Assembly: GCA_033980235.1 (NCBI GenBank)
Contig: CM067066.1
Span: 39,861,455 to 39,925,454 of the forward strand
DNA from: Diadema setosum
Taxonomy: Eukaryota; Echinodermata; Echinoidea; Diadematoida; Diadematidae
Direction: 5' to 3'
DNA length: 64,000 nucleotides
A program made the translations under genes and the position numbers. This document shows, piece after piece, positions 1 through 11,356 of the stretch. Under the pieces are notes generated by a model, which ran no database searches, was not told the DNA's origin, and saw nothing but the letters and a program-made list of their open reading frames with translations. Positions within the stretch are counted from its first letter, which is position 1. Every line of letters begins with the position of its first letter.

Positions 1-782
1 CACTGTGTCAGGCTGGGATTTCGTCAGCTTAGTGTTCTACTGACATTAGATACAGAAGACCAGGAGAATTAAATTATACATCAATCAATGTAGGTGTTCT
101 TTAAAATAAAGATAAAATAGAAACAAGTCCCTGCACCTCATTTGATGTATTCATGCTACACATTATTATATGAGCTACCATGTCCAAACATCAAAGCTGC
201 TATACTGACTTGTGCATTTTGTATGCAGTAACAAAAATCATGTAGGAAGAACTTAATTTTGAATGCATGCCATGGCGATTTTTAGTTTCAGGCTTTGAAT
301 TTCTTGTACTCTATAGCTCATTTTAGGCAGCTCAAAATTTCACAACATGTAATGACTTCGTCCTTCTTTGGCCATTCCCTTTTCCACTATTGTTTTGCTG
401 AAAACAAGGAAGAAAGAAGCAAATACAATCCTATCGGTGTTTTGTCATGTTGAGTCTCAACTCTAAAAACCTACCTCGTTTTAGTGGAATTGATATTAAA
501 TATTTTTGTTTTCTTTTTGCTTGTGATTTTGTCTTTGTTTTTGTTTGGACATTGGTGCTATATATTTCAAGATGTGATTCCAATATGTTTATAGCAAGGA
601 AAAGTGTAGACAAGTGTGTCTTTTCTTGTAATTTCATGGCATTTGAAGCAAATATGTTAGCAAGAATGGCTGCTTTACTGCTTGATATACTTCTTGTTGG
701 AGTGAGACATTCTTTCATTTAGGTTATTAAAGGAAGAAAAGATCACTATCATTATGCAGCGTTGTTCAAAGTTAGTAGATTG

Positions 783-870
783 ACCCGTTGAGGACGGTTT
801 GATTTGGCTATAACATGCATTTCCCATAGACACCTGCCCGAGTATACTCGGGACTCATCCTCAACGGGTT
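783..870 (+). mobile_element. ~90-bp palindromic MITE-like element, copy A
   Basis: The ends are inverted (ACCCGTTGAGGA / TCCTCAACGGGTT), with an internal 16-bp palindrome CCCGAGTATACTCGGG and the core ATGCATTTCCCATAGACACC. The same element recurs at 8666-8756 and, reversed, at 48980-49070. No coding capacity. Confidence 0.75.
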
Positions 871-2898
871 AATATAAATGCAGATGTCTTCCAAAACAGA
901 CAAATTGTGCCTTCGTGTCCTGAGATCAGACATAATTCCATTCATGCTGTCAAAATTATCAAAACCTTTTTGAAAAAGAAATACAGTATTCTCCATTCTG
1001 ACCAGGTGATTTTTGTGGAGATCTTTATTTGTGATATGCATACCAAGCAACAGTATTTATTCACATGTGTTGAATTGATACTCTGGAATGCTGTAGGATA
1101 TGAATGGATTATAAGCAAGCTATGCAGCCACCATCAACCAATCAAATCTTGTCATTTTACTCTGTGAAACATGTTGCATTTGTATGAAATTCTCTGTACA
1201 AAGACTCCCCAGATTTAAGTGTGTATGTGATCATATATTTATATTCATTTATCATATCCCAGTGATTCTGTATTTTATGAGTGTGACGACAGTAATGTGT
1301 AGAATAGGTGAGGAAAGTTTAGATGTGTAATGGTAACTTTTGAGCAGATGTGAAATTAATAACACTTTCTGATCAGCAAAAGTAGCCTGTAACACAGTTG
1401 GATGGATATAATGATTTGGACAAACACAGGTGCAGGCTTAAAATGGAATTGTAACCCATTTTTTTGTTGAAAATTGGAAGGAAACAAAGCAATATGCAGT
1501 AAACGATCGCGCTGATCTGCTGCCTTAGTGCGAGGATAACTGTACTGCAATTTTACCATGTTAGCTATGTTTCGTCATGGACAAATCTGATAAATTGTAA
1601 CCACACCTATCAAAGTAACAACTGCTGAAGTAAATTACCATTGGGTAGTTACATATATCTGTGCAAATTTCCAGCATTTATTGAAACAGCCAAGTTTATG
1701 CATGTAGAGTAGTGGACTGACTGGTTTTGATGGAAATTAACATGTTTCAAGTTGATAGAACTATATTTGTTTTCATAAAACAAATGATAATGATGCACCC
1801 CACAAGGACCTTTGTACCTTCCCTCCCCATTTTACAATGTGGTTGTGAAAAAGTTTATTCCATCTAATTATTGATAGTTTAGTGTGTATTAATTTTGCTG
1901 TAGCAATGGTAATAGCAATAGACGACCTATAACCATTATGAATTTAACTAGAACACCTTAATTAGAACACCATACCTAGAACACCTTAACTAGAACATCA
2001 TTGTGTATCATAATTATGTAGTGTACACCAATGGTTTACAGACAAACACTGGTATGAAGTTCTAACCAGGATGTCGACTTGGAATTTAAATGACAGTTCC
2101 ATATACATGACCTGAAGAATTCGACTTTAATTAGAAATCAATTTACTGCAATACGTGAATAGAGGTATTCTAGTCTAGTTAGTAAACGTCTGACTCAAAT
2201 ATAAAATTATGTCTAATAGTATCTCAACCTATACCTGACTTCTTGTATTTTCAAGCAAGCAAGAAAGAGACCAGAAGAAGAGGTTCATTTTGAACTGTAG
2301 TTGAAGGCTGAGATAGTGGAGAATTTCCTTTCCTTTTTTTAATTGTAAAACAGCTTTAATCTTGTAGTTTTCTCATGCATATTGAGTATTTATTTACTGT
2401 TACGGTAACCATTGTCATTTTTGTTCTGAACATTTATGACATTCTTCTTTCCATTGTATTGAGATTGTTTAAATCTTTAATAGAGATGATTACTTTTAGG
2501 AAGGTGCTCTTCATAATTTTCATAAAGTTATTTGCCAAATCTTTTATTATTGAACAATGTAAGTCTAAAATTGCTGTACACTGTCGTGAGATGAACAGAA
2601 TTTTGAACTGTCACACATTTCATTTGATATATTTTCTTTTCTTTCAAAATCTGTTGAAATTATTGTGCAAACTGTTTAACAGTCCAAGGTGTGCTGTCAG
2701 AGAATTCTGCAAGGAAGTAGCCTGCCTTCAATATTTTTGTCTGCAAGTGAAGGAAATTAAAAGTTAAACAAAAAAGTTTTCAAGTTTTAAACATTTAAAC
2801 ACTTCATTTTTCATTTAGGAGAGAATACATCTCATCCAAAGAAACTTATCACATGTCTCTAACAAAATACAAAATGATGGAAGGGAAATGAACAGAAG

Positions 2899-2917
2899 TT
2901 ATTTATTTATTTATTTA
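2899..2917 (+). promoter_or_regulatory. Tandem AUUUA (AU-rich element-like) run
   Basis: Four overlapping ATTTA pentamers occur as TTATTTATTTATTTATTTA. In a plus-strand transcript this would be a class II AU-rich element. It could equally be a simple (TTTA)n microsatellite. Confidence 0.25.
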
Positions 2918-3666
2918 CTTTTTAAGCAAAGAGATTAAAATTGAAATGGATTATTTAGCGGTATACTAGTAGTAATAATCATCCACAAGAGTTTGTACAA
3001 TGGTTAGATGAAATAAAGAGTTACTACTGAATAAAGAGTTACTAAGGACAATATGACTTGGGAAGATTCTTCAGAATATTGGGAGATTACGTCCTCTTGC
3101 TAGTGGCAGCTGTGGGGCGCATGGATGACACCCTCAAGAGAATATTCATGGTAGAACTAAAGAGGGAAAAAGAAAAAGACTTCCAGAAACAAGGCACATA
3201 GCGAGATGGAGCAGTACTGTATTCAGTGCAAGTAATATCTGTCCTTTCAGACTGTTCTCTTAATGTGTGTTAAATGTTGTGTACATAATGTATAGTTTTT
3301 AGTACATGGATTCAGTAATATATCTGACTTCTTTTTTTTTAAAGATGCATATTCATTGTATGTGCTAGTGTGTTCATGTCCTGATGGTTGTTTAAGGTAA
3401 AACTATTGTAATATGATGGATTCAGGATAACTGTGTTTCACAAGTAAATGCCAAGAAATATACCAGTTTCTTCAAAAAGATATTGCATATGAGCATTGTG
3501 GTATATTTAATTCCTGTGTGTGAGCTGGTAATGAATGTAGGTGTCTTGTGTGAGCTATGTCAATTTCCACTAAATTTCCTCTAAATGGCTGGCAAGTTGG
3601 GGTAGTTTTTCAGATCAAAGTATCTTATTGATTTACAAGGAGACCCATAGTGCTGTTCCAATGGTC

Positions 3667-3850
3667 AGTGTGCGTGTGTGTGTGTGGGGGGGGGGGGGGG
3701 AGAGAAATTAGAGTGTGGGTGTTTGCATTGTGTAGGTAAGAGTGTACAAGTGTATGATGTGTGTGTGTGTGTGGGGGGGGGGATTGGTGTGTAGTGTATG
3801 CGTCATGTAGGTATGAGCATTCCAAGTGTATGTATGATGTTTGTGCGTGA
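3667..3850. repeat. Duplicated (GT)n-oligo(G) unit
   Basis: Two diverged tandem units of roughly 100 bp. Each holds a GTGTGTGTG run leading into an oligo(G) tract (17 G near 3685, 10 G near 3773) and then similar text (AGTGTACAAGTGTATG / CATTCCAAGTGTATG). Confidence 0.7.
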
Positions 3851-4689
3851 TATCCATTTTTGTGCTATGTTTGGTGTGTGAAAAGAGTTGTAGTATGTAA
3901 GTGTATGCTGTGTGGAATATTCATAAGAGGAAAATTTTTATGATGAGAAGTGATGGCGTGATTTTAATCTGATCTAGCCATATTTACGAGGAAACTATGA
4001 AGTTATTAATGACAGACACATAATACTGGAAATTTATGATGAATAAGCATGCATTGTGAAGATTAAGAGAATGAGTAAATGAAGAGGTCAAAGAGAAATC
4101 TTTCATAGAAATGATTACAGGGAGATTACTCAGTCGGATTGACAAAAAGTGGTAGGTCACTACAAATAAGGCTCAGTAAGACTAATGAAGATTGATTTGG
4201 AACAAACACACCAATGAATTGAGCAAACACTGCATCGAAGTGGAATAAATGATCTAATCCCGCGCGTCAAGGAAATTATTATTAAAATGGAATGACTTAA
4301 ATCTGTTATGATTTTGTTACATTGACTGTTGGAGGAATGACATGAAGGCCATCAGTGCATGAGTGTTTGTGTTGGTGCGAGTCTCAAATTCCAATGTGTT
4401 GTATCCATCCACAAAGAATAACAAATCCATGGTATTAAACTAGTAGCCCTCGTTGGAGCTTTAGTAGGTTTGAATGACTTCCTTCTGATGTACAATGCTA
4501 CTTGACCTCTCAGTAGCCTACAACCCAGCATCACAGAAATTTCAATTTCAATTTTCAATTTCATTTTTCATATTTCTCGATGAAAAAAATACATCAAATA
4601 TAAGAAAATTAAACAACGTATGATATCCACCGAGGAGGCATGATATGAACAAAAGGAAATACATGATATCCAGCTAGGAGACATACATA
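3851..4689. other. Non-coding, AT-rich sequence
   Basis: No credible open frame. At 4520-4565 there is a degenerate (TTTCAA)n stretch, followed at 4570-4680 by A-rich text. This resembles the AATTCAATTC-containing stretch at 10637 and may be the edge of the same dispersed retroposon-like repeat. Confidence 0.3.
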
Positions 4690-5011
4690 GAATATTGCAA
4701 ACATGTAAAACATAGTGGTCGATCTATGAAAGTTAGAATATTGCAAACATATAAAACATAGTGGTCAATCTATGAAAGTTAGAATATTGCAAAAATATAA
4801 AACATAGTGGTCGATCTATGAAAGTTAGAATATTGCAAACATATAAAACATAGTGGTCGATCTATGAAAGTTAGAATATTGCAAACATATAAAACATAGT
4901 GGTCGATCTATGAAAGTTAGAATATTGCAAACATATAAAACATAGTGGTCGATCTATGAAAGTTAGAATATTGCAAACATATAAAACATAGTGGTCAATC
5001 TATGAAAGCTG
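4690..5011. repeat. 46-bp tandem repeat, 7 copies
   Basis: Units start at 4690, 4736, 4782, 4828, 4874, 4920 and 4966. Each reads GAATATTGCAAACATATAAA and continues with ACATAGTGGTCGATCTATGA, differing by one to three bases. There are no unique spacers, so it is not a CRISPR-like array. Near-identity suggests recent expansion. Confidence 0.95.
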
Positions 5012-5510
5012 GAATCTGAGAATGAATGCTCAGGAAATATGAAGGAACCAACTTAAAAACAAGCTTGTCGAGCATAGGTCCCAATTAAAATTGAGCATAA
5101 AGATTGAGATGAGGAGCACGGGTACAACAAATGACTAAAACAGAGAAAAAAAAAAGAACATTAAAAAAAATACAAAAATACAGAGGCAGAGATGTAACAG
5201 ACAAAGATGATTATTTGGAATGTTCAGCCACCATACATGACTTGCTCTTTCTCTCTGTTAATGTAAGATCCCGGCCATTCCGACTGAGCTTGGAGTCTTG
5301 GTTTACCTTAGCATGTCAGGAAGATGGAGCAAAGATGTCAGAAAGGAAGACGCACATTTCTACATTTCTAACGAAGCCACCTATTCATTCAATCTGCTGA
5401 TCAAAATTTGCATTCAATCATTTCGCTTCTTGTGTCATTTGGTTATTAATATGGGATTATTGTTATTCAGTGAAAAAATCAAAACATCTTTTGAATTGCA
5501 GTGTTTTATT
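5012..5510. other. Non-coding, no recognised feature
   Basis: Open frames at 5131-5741 run into a microsatellite and do not look like protein. The phrase AAAAACAAGCTTGT near 5056 echoes AAAAAGCAAGCTTGT near 10839, again hinting at a shared dispersed repeat. Confidence 0.3.
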
Positions 5511-5515
5511 ATAAC

Positions 5516-5650
5516 TGTGATTATGGTTATGATAGTGATTGTGATTGTGATTGTGATTGTGAGTGGGATATTTATTGTGGTAATGATTATGATGATTGTA
5601 ATTGTGATTATGATTGTGATAGTTATGATTATGATTATGAATATTAGCAA
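5516..5650. repeat. Imperfect (GTGATT)n hexanucleotide microsatellite
   Basis: About 135 bp of GTGATT/ATGATT/ATTGTG units, with open frames in both strands caused by the hexamer period. Confidence 0.85.
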
Positions 5651-7193
5651 TGTTATTATTGTCACTGTTTCTCATTTGTCCAGTATTTACAGGTATTTAC
5701 AGTTCAATATACAGTGGTCATTCCATACAGATCACTTTTAGTTGCCAAGTTATAAAAAAAAAGTATTTTAAATAAATGTCAGCTCTCAGACTTCTTTCCC
5801 AATTAGACCTCTTTTTTCTTTAATCTGTGGGTAAGACTATTTGACTGTCTATTTGAATGACTATTTCATTTTTTTGTTGTTGTTTTCAGTAGAATTCAGA
5901 GGTTGACTGTAAACTACTCTGCCAAAAAGCAATGGGGTACATATATACTTCTATTTGATATCAACCTTTAGCTACTTTCACGTAATGTAGCCTACAAAAT
6001 GAAGTAGTTTTTAGTGATAACTAACCATTGATGACATGATTATACTTATGAGAACATGGTTGTTCATTGCTTCTGGTGACTTTCTTGAATCTTCATGAGA
6101 TTTTTGTCACTTCTTTTTAATCCTAGCATTATATGACAACTATGTCAATGTAATTTTATTGTGAAATGTTAAATCTGTACCATTGTATAATGTTGTATAC
6201 AATTTAAAATATCTGGATTTGACTGCACTGTAAGTAGCAAGTGAGGGCGAGTGGAACAGTTGTTGCATGAAATGTTCTATTTATGGCTGTTTGCAAAGCA
6301 ATGGCATGACAACTTCCCATGTTGTAATCGCCCTTGTGAGCTCCACTTTAATTGCTGAATGTGGCTGAATACTGGGAGATATGAATAAAAATCAATAATG
6401 AATCAATACTTGTCAGGAACAAATGAAATCAATGATTGACAGCAAAGAATGTGTTATAAACACGTTTGTATCTCAGCCACACATCCCTCCTATAGTGACA
6501 TTAAATGGCTCGCATACCAAGGCATACACATGGCTTTTATCAAAATGGAGTATCTCATGTCAACGACTAACCAAGCCCATGCATGCACATACATTACACA
6601 TGTACATGTATCTATCTGTAGAGGAGTACTGCCTGTTGGAACTAATGAGTGATTATACCGTACACGCTTCTAATTATCCCGGGATATCCTCCCCACACCT
6701 TAGGGCATGACAGGCAGCCGACGCGGAGAGGAGAGACAGGCGTCTCTTCATTACCGATGCATAGCTTTCCTCACTAATCTCACGGCAGTAATGAACTTTA
6801 CCTCAAAATGTCTTCGCATGTTGACGAACTGATTTGCATCTATTTTTCCAGGGAAACTGGGGAAAATCTGGTCAGGAAGGTCAGTACATGGGAGCTTAGA
6901 TGTAGGTTAGAACAATGTCACAAGTAGGCCTAGTCCAGAGAATCCTTACCTGAAGTGATAGTAGTACTATCAATGTTTCCTTGTATTTCAAAATCCTTTG
7001 TTTCTTTATATCAATGGTTTTATTTGTAGACATGGGCCTAAAGTTATGAGTATGTATTATCTTCTCACTAGTTTCCATTCAGCTACCAGTGGGCATGAGA
7101 CTTTACTATTCACTACTCAAAACAACATCCTAACTTGTTTTTCACAGATTGTTGTTCTTTTGACAAAATTCATGCTCAGAGCCTGCCCACTCT
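5651..7193. other. Non-coding, AT-rich; one PBX-MEIS-like motif
   Basis: No coding signal. A canonical TGATTGACAG lies at 6433-6442 and an octamer-like ATTTGCAT at about 6832. An AATAAA on the plus strand near 6383 has no supporting context. Confidence 0.3.
6433..6442 (+). promoter_or_regulatory. PBX-MEIS/PREP composite motif TGATTGACAG
   Basis: This is an exact match to the ten-base composite site. A second exact match (reverse) lies at 46234-46243. My base-composition estimate is about 0.15 expected in a window of this size. Function is unproven. Confidence 0.3.
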
Positions 7194-7482
7194 GGGGCCT
7201 GTTTCACAAAGAATCTAAGTCGATCTTAGAATTTGAGCTTGACTAAAATTATGGTATGCTGTGTGTGTCAATGATGCTCAACTTTATGATGAAAATGAAG
7301 ATTTTGGAGACTTTTTTTTCATGTAGCCATTTAACAAAGGAATTATTCCGTAAATATTAACAACAATTTGAAGTGGAAGGTGAAATGCTAATGAAATTGA
7401 ACAGGAAAACCAGTGGCATACTGTAATTTTTAGTCAATCTTAAATTTTAAGATTGACTTTGATTCTTTGTGAAACAGGCCCC
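7194..7482. mobile_element. MITE with 34-bp terminal inverted repeats
   Basis: The left end GGGGCCTGTTTCACAAAGAA is mirrored by TTCTTTGTGAAACAGGCCCC at the right, and the match extends to about 34 bp with two mismatches. The 289-bp element is AT-rich inside and non-coding. GGGCCTGTTTCACAAAG-type ends are common in marine invertebrate MITEs. Confidence 0.85.
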
Positions 7483-7515
7483 TGAAGTTTTCCCCAAAGT
7501 CTTGATCATTAGGAA

Positions 7516-7665
7516 GGGTTTCCAATGAAAGTTGTCAGCCCTGACAAGTTGTCAGTTTCTGACAATTACCATGGTAACAGTCAGACACCAGAGTTTCTCA
7601 GCCAATCAATTCCAAGGATTTTACTGAAGTTGTCAGAGACTGACAACTTTCATGAAACGGTGCCC
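7516..7665. mobile_element. Second short MITE, 150 bp
   Basis: The left end GGGTTTCCAATGAAAGTTGT and right end CTTTCATGAAACGGTGCCC are inverted copies with a few mismatches. Inside, GTTGTCAG / CTGACAAC is repeated several times in both orientations, so the element can fold almost entirely into a hairpin. It lies 33 bp from the preceding MITE. Confidence 0.78.
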
Positions 7666-8665
7666 AGGTGAACCTCCAGTCTGGAAGAGCAACCATTTTG
7701 TTTCCATCAGTAATAGGGACCATCAATGCTATATGTAACACATGCATCATCCCTTGCAGATGATACTACATGTATTTGTCATTCTCATCCTTGACCGTTG
7801 AAAAGGCAAATCCTCTCTGTGCCACACTGAGATCAGCCCAGTCTCATCAATGGACATTACACAAGATGACCATCAGATCTTAAGTGAACCCAATTCTTCC
7901 CAAAGATTGAACCAAGCACATCTTACAAGTTTCTTAAGCTTAATTACTTTTGTTTTTGTTACAATTTCATCTTTATTTGATGCCAGATGGCAAGCTATAA
8001 AGACAGGTTTAGGACCATCATCTCCAATGCAGTGTGTTGCGTGCTCCTCTGATACATCAATAAAAAAAAAAAAAGATGTGATTGTTTTCATCACGGCGAT
8101 ACAGCTCAACAAATGAAAGCTTACAAGATTAATGAAGGACAAAAATTTTAAGTGAATTAACTGCTAGAACTATGCAAATCTTTCATTTTCATTAAATTGA
8201 GGCCCTAACGATGCTCCTGATTACTGCAAACTCGAGCAACGTAATACCATAGCTCCTGAGCAATGGGCATGGCCCCAAACAAAGAATATAAACAGGTGAG
8301 ATTCACACACCAGCGTATTTGTTGCTATGGCGACTGGGATATTGAACGTGTATTGGTTGGATCGGATCTCATTCACTTTGTCCTTCATCATGATCTCTCT
8401 ATGAGATGATGGTTTATCATTTACTGATACTCTGGAAAATAAACGAGGCAATTAATTACCACACTGATTCCAGCCAATTTCAGGACGCAAATATATCCAT
8501 TCGACTTGTCAACCTATCTTGCCCCGTCCCTGTCCAGGCTCGCACGCCCACGAACATATCAATGATAATCTGCCTGGTCTTTTAGATATTTCATTTTGAA
8601 AATTATCACAACCAAGCACAGTATGAATAGGCCATGTGACTTTTTTTTCTTTTTTTAGGGCACAT
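7666..8665. other. Non-coding, no recognised feature
   Basis: A mixed-composition stretch. Short opposing open frames at 7850-8142 have no domain signature. An A-tract lies at 8062-8073. Confidence 0.3.
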
Positions 8666-8756
8666 TTAACCCATTGAGGATGGGCTGATTTTACCATAAA
8701 ATGCATTTCCTTAGACACCTGCCCAAGTACATTTGGACTAGTCGTCAATGGGTTAA
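8666..8756 (+). mobile_element. ~90-bp palindromic MITE-like element, copy B
   Basis: The ends are TTAACCCATTGAGGA and TCAATGGGTTAA, with the shared core AATGCATTTCC...AGACACCTGCCC. It is more diverged than copy A: the internal palindrome has decayed to AAGTACATTTGG. Confidence 0.72.
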
Positions 8757-8896
8757 TGGGCGAATAGCAAGGTGGGTCAGAGAGAAGTGAAGAGGAAGAG
8801 AAGAGCAGCTTGCAGAAGGCTCAATATTTGACAAAAATATGATGGAATACGGGCACATCAATACCTAATCCATCAATCCATCACTCTAAATACCAC

Positions 8897-8986
8897 TGTA
8901 TGTATGCATGTTTGTATGTATGTACATGCATATGTACTGTACATGCATATGTACATGTATGTGTGTGTGTGTGTGTGTATGTGAAT
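8897..8986. repeat. (ATGT/GT)n microsatellite
   Basis: Runs of TGTATG and (GT)10, with a duplicated CATGCATATGTAC palindromic phrase inside. Confidence 0.85.
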
Positions 8987-9073
8987 ATGCAGGTATGTGT
9001 TCTTGTATGTATCTATGCATATGTATATAGCATGTTTAGCATGAGCATGCATCCAATTATGTCTGTGCAAATG

Positions 9074-9107
9074 TATATGGGCCGTGACGCGAGAAAAGGG
9101 CCCTTAG
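9074..9107 (+). repeat. Left 34-bp terminal inverted repeat
   Basis: Exact inverted match to 14261-14294. It contains ATGGGCCGTGACGCGAGAAA, which opens a frame reading MGRDARKGPL inward. On this side the frame stops after 37 codons (ending at 9190). Confidence 0.9.
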
Positions 9108-9540
9108 GCCGTAAAATACCGAAATTGAGTTTTCACCGCCAAATTGAAGAGCGAGTTCTGATCTATCTAAATATGCAAACCGTTTTCTGAAATTCCACTC
9201 CTAAGTGCCCCAATTATGAAATTTAAAAAAAAGCATGTTTTGCCCAAATCCTGTCACTTTTTAACGCGTTTATGCATGCGCGCGCGTAAGTCATGGATGG
9301 GGAACACTGTGCCCCTTTAACAGCTCAGAGTCCCACAGTTTGGGTCCGTTATTCATCAAAGTTGGAATCTTTCCCCCAAGTCTTGTCATGGATGATATGA
9401 TGTAAAAATTAAGTATTCTTATAAAATCATCGTTGCCATGACAACCACAAAAATAAGAGTTGCATTTCAAATTCTAAACGAATTTGGGCTTTTATAATAA
9501 AACACGCATAGAGAAACATGTCGTTGGATATGGTAACAAA

Positions 9541-9935
9541 ATGTATCCGATTGAGAAGTGGATGTGTGCGTGTGTGTGTACTTGTGTGTTACTTACGTGT
9601 ATGTACATTGAAGATTTGTGTGTCTGTCTGTTTGTGTTTGAGTGTGTGTAGGCTTGTGTGTGAGTGAGACAGGAAGATGATAACAGACCATGTTTTTGTC
9701 GTGAGTGTCTAACGTAAACTATACAGTCATGCAAGTTTAACGCTTGTTGTGTTTAACGCTTGTGTTCTCCAGCATGTGAAAGTGGGTGTGTGTATGTATG
9801 TGTGTACTTCTGTGTGAACTTGTGCGTATGTATATTGTATGTTTATGTGTCTGTCTGTCTGTGTTTGAGTGTATCTGTGTGCCGAGACAGGAAGAGGATA
9901 AGGGACCATGTCGTTTGTCTTGCATGTTTGTACAC
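9541..9935. repeat. Diverged tandem duplication of a (GT)-rich 160-bp unit
   Basis: Segments 9541-9700 and 9776-9935 share the order (GT)n-TACTT, GTGTCTGTCTG, TGTGTTTGAGTGT, GAGACAGGAAGA and ATAA..GACCATGT, with substitutions and indels. They are separated by about 75 bp. Confidence 0.75.
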
Positions 9936-10093
9936 ATGTAAATATCGTTTGAATGTGTTTGAATGTATTTGCCATTATTGTGTTCCTCTGCCTAATGTGA
10001 AAAGGTCTATAAACAAACTTTATATTCTAAAAAGTTGCATGCATGAGTGTTTGGCTGGGTGTGTGATATAGCTGAAATGCTACGAACAGGGCC

Positions 10094-10234
10094 ATGGTTA
10101 AAAATGAATGCAGCCATGTTTGTGCAGGCCTAACGGAACATCCCGGCACTGTTACACATACAAGATGTAATGTGTTTTTGCAAAATATACAATCTAGATG
10201 TAGCAAATGTGCGGATTTTATACTTGCAATGTAG
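10094..10234 (+). pseudogene. Cys-rich 46-codon open frame, possible transposase remnant
   Basis: This frame reads MVKNECSHVCAGLTEHPG... then HTRCNVFLQN and SRCSKCADF before a TAG. An AG at 10088-10089 (GAACAG) could be an acceptor just upstream. Paired cysteines (CSHVC, RCSKC) and codon choice look more protein-like than the neighbouring sequence. The RCSKC stretch faintly recalls short Cys motifs in transposon-encoded proteins of marine invertebrates, but I do not recognise a family. It lies inside the inverted-repeat segment and reads the same way as the fragments at 11357 and 11685. It may be a coincidence of a short open frame. Confidence 0.25.
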
Positions 10235-10636
10235 GATGGAATTAATCATGGCCTATTTTAACCCTTCTTCTATAATTACATTACAAAAGTAAACTAGTGT
10301 TATGTCACTAGGGTAAAAGTACTCCAATTATACATTCATTCATTCAACATATAGCCTCCATGTGCAAAAACACACACGCATACACACATATGTACAAAGA
10401 AGTACCGGTACACAGCATGCACTATGCAAACAAAACTGTAACATACATATTCACACATACTTCCAAGACAATATCAAAATGAAAATGAAAAAGAATACAT
10501 ATAGAATTGTAGGCACATGCTCCATATGAAATGTGTTGGAGTAAAGAGTTATTGCACTTGCAACACTTTAATCTCTTCTCATACCACTTCATGGATCTCA
10601 ACTCCATCAAAGACAATGCATGATGAAGTGTAGATA

Positions 10637-10875
10637 ATTCAATTCAATTCCCTTTTCTTCATTCTTGTTTTTCCAACAAAACACAACACAGAATAAATCA
10701 GGAAATATATCATAAACGTATACATTTGACTTCGCAGAGGATAAATGATACAGATAAAGATATATGTATGCATACTGGCAAAAAAAAAATACAGTTATGT
10801 TTCAATTGAGAAAAAAATAAGAACTGAGAGGTCCACTAAAAAGCAAGCTTGTGTATTGTGAACCACTCAAAGAGA
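10637..10875 (-). mobile_element. Probable retroposon-like repeat fragment
   Basis: Read on the minus strand it runs from GAGTGGTTCACAATACACAA through CAAGCTTGCTTTTTAGTGG to a terminal (GAATT)n run, ending TTGAATTGAATTATC. A simple-repeat tail and the similar phrases near 4540 and 5056 suggest a dispersed non-LTR-derived family. It was not matched to a named family. Confidence 0.35.
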
Positions 10876-11356
10876 AAGTAACATCTACAGTTGTACTCAC
10901 GAAAAAGATCCAGTGATTCTCAAGTGGAAAGTTTTAAGTGAGATTTCTGTTGGTTTCCATGCTTCCCATACCCTGATAAAATTACAGTAATCACGTTACA
11001 TTAATATCAGCCCAAGCTCAGCTACATGTGAAGAATAGTAAGTCATCATATGCATCCTTTTCCCCCTGTTATTAGACACAGAAAAACAGAAAAGAAGAAA
11101 CATGTATGTCAACTGCTTCAGGATGAGGCTAGCTACATACAAGTTTTTCTCTCTTGGGCTCACTAAAAAGACTGACTTTCAAATTGATATCGACCACAGT
11201 CTACTAATACATGAGCTGATTAAATCACAATATCATTTGCACATTATTGGTAAGCTGATAGCAAAAACAGTGGAAGTGAAGAGGAAACTTCTATTCTTAT
11301 AACTTTTTTGAACAAGTCAACTATGAATACTTGCAATTGCATTGTGCCATTCATAA

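Larger units (their letters stand above)
1..3300 (+). other. Non-coding, T-rich on the plus strand; possible 3' UTR of a gene to the left
   Basis: No open frame here looks like protein; the longest, at 2375-2767, is an AT-composition artefact. The plus strand is markedly T-rich (for example 495-560 and 2400-2660), as a 3' UTR of a plus-strand gene would be. It contains an AU-rich element at 2899-2917 and paired AATAAA hexamers at 3011 and 3031 inside a short duplicated GAATAAAGAGTTACTA phrase. The idea that this is a UTR is weak inference. Confidence 0.2.

Noticed and set aside
2375..2767. 130-codon plus-strand open frame
   Set aside because: Phe/Leu/Ile-rich composition fits T-rich DNA; no domain, no splice sites, no homology I recognise.
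4690..5011. Possible CRISPR-like array
   Set aside because: Units are contiguous with no variable spacers, and the genome is eukaryotic.
5298..5741. Hydrophobic open frame that looks like membrane segments
   Set aside because: The V/I/M run comes from the (GTGATT)n microsatellite; the opposite strand gives equally long N/H-rich frames.
8897..9070. Cys/Val-rich frame over the GT microsatellite
   Set aside because: Composition is dictated by (TGTATG)n and (GT)n.
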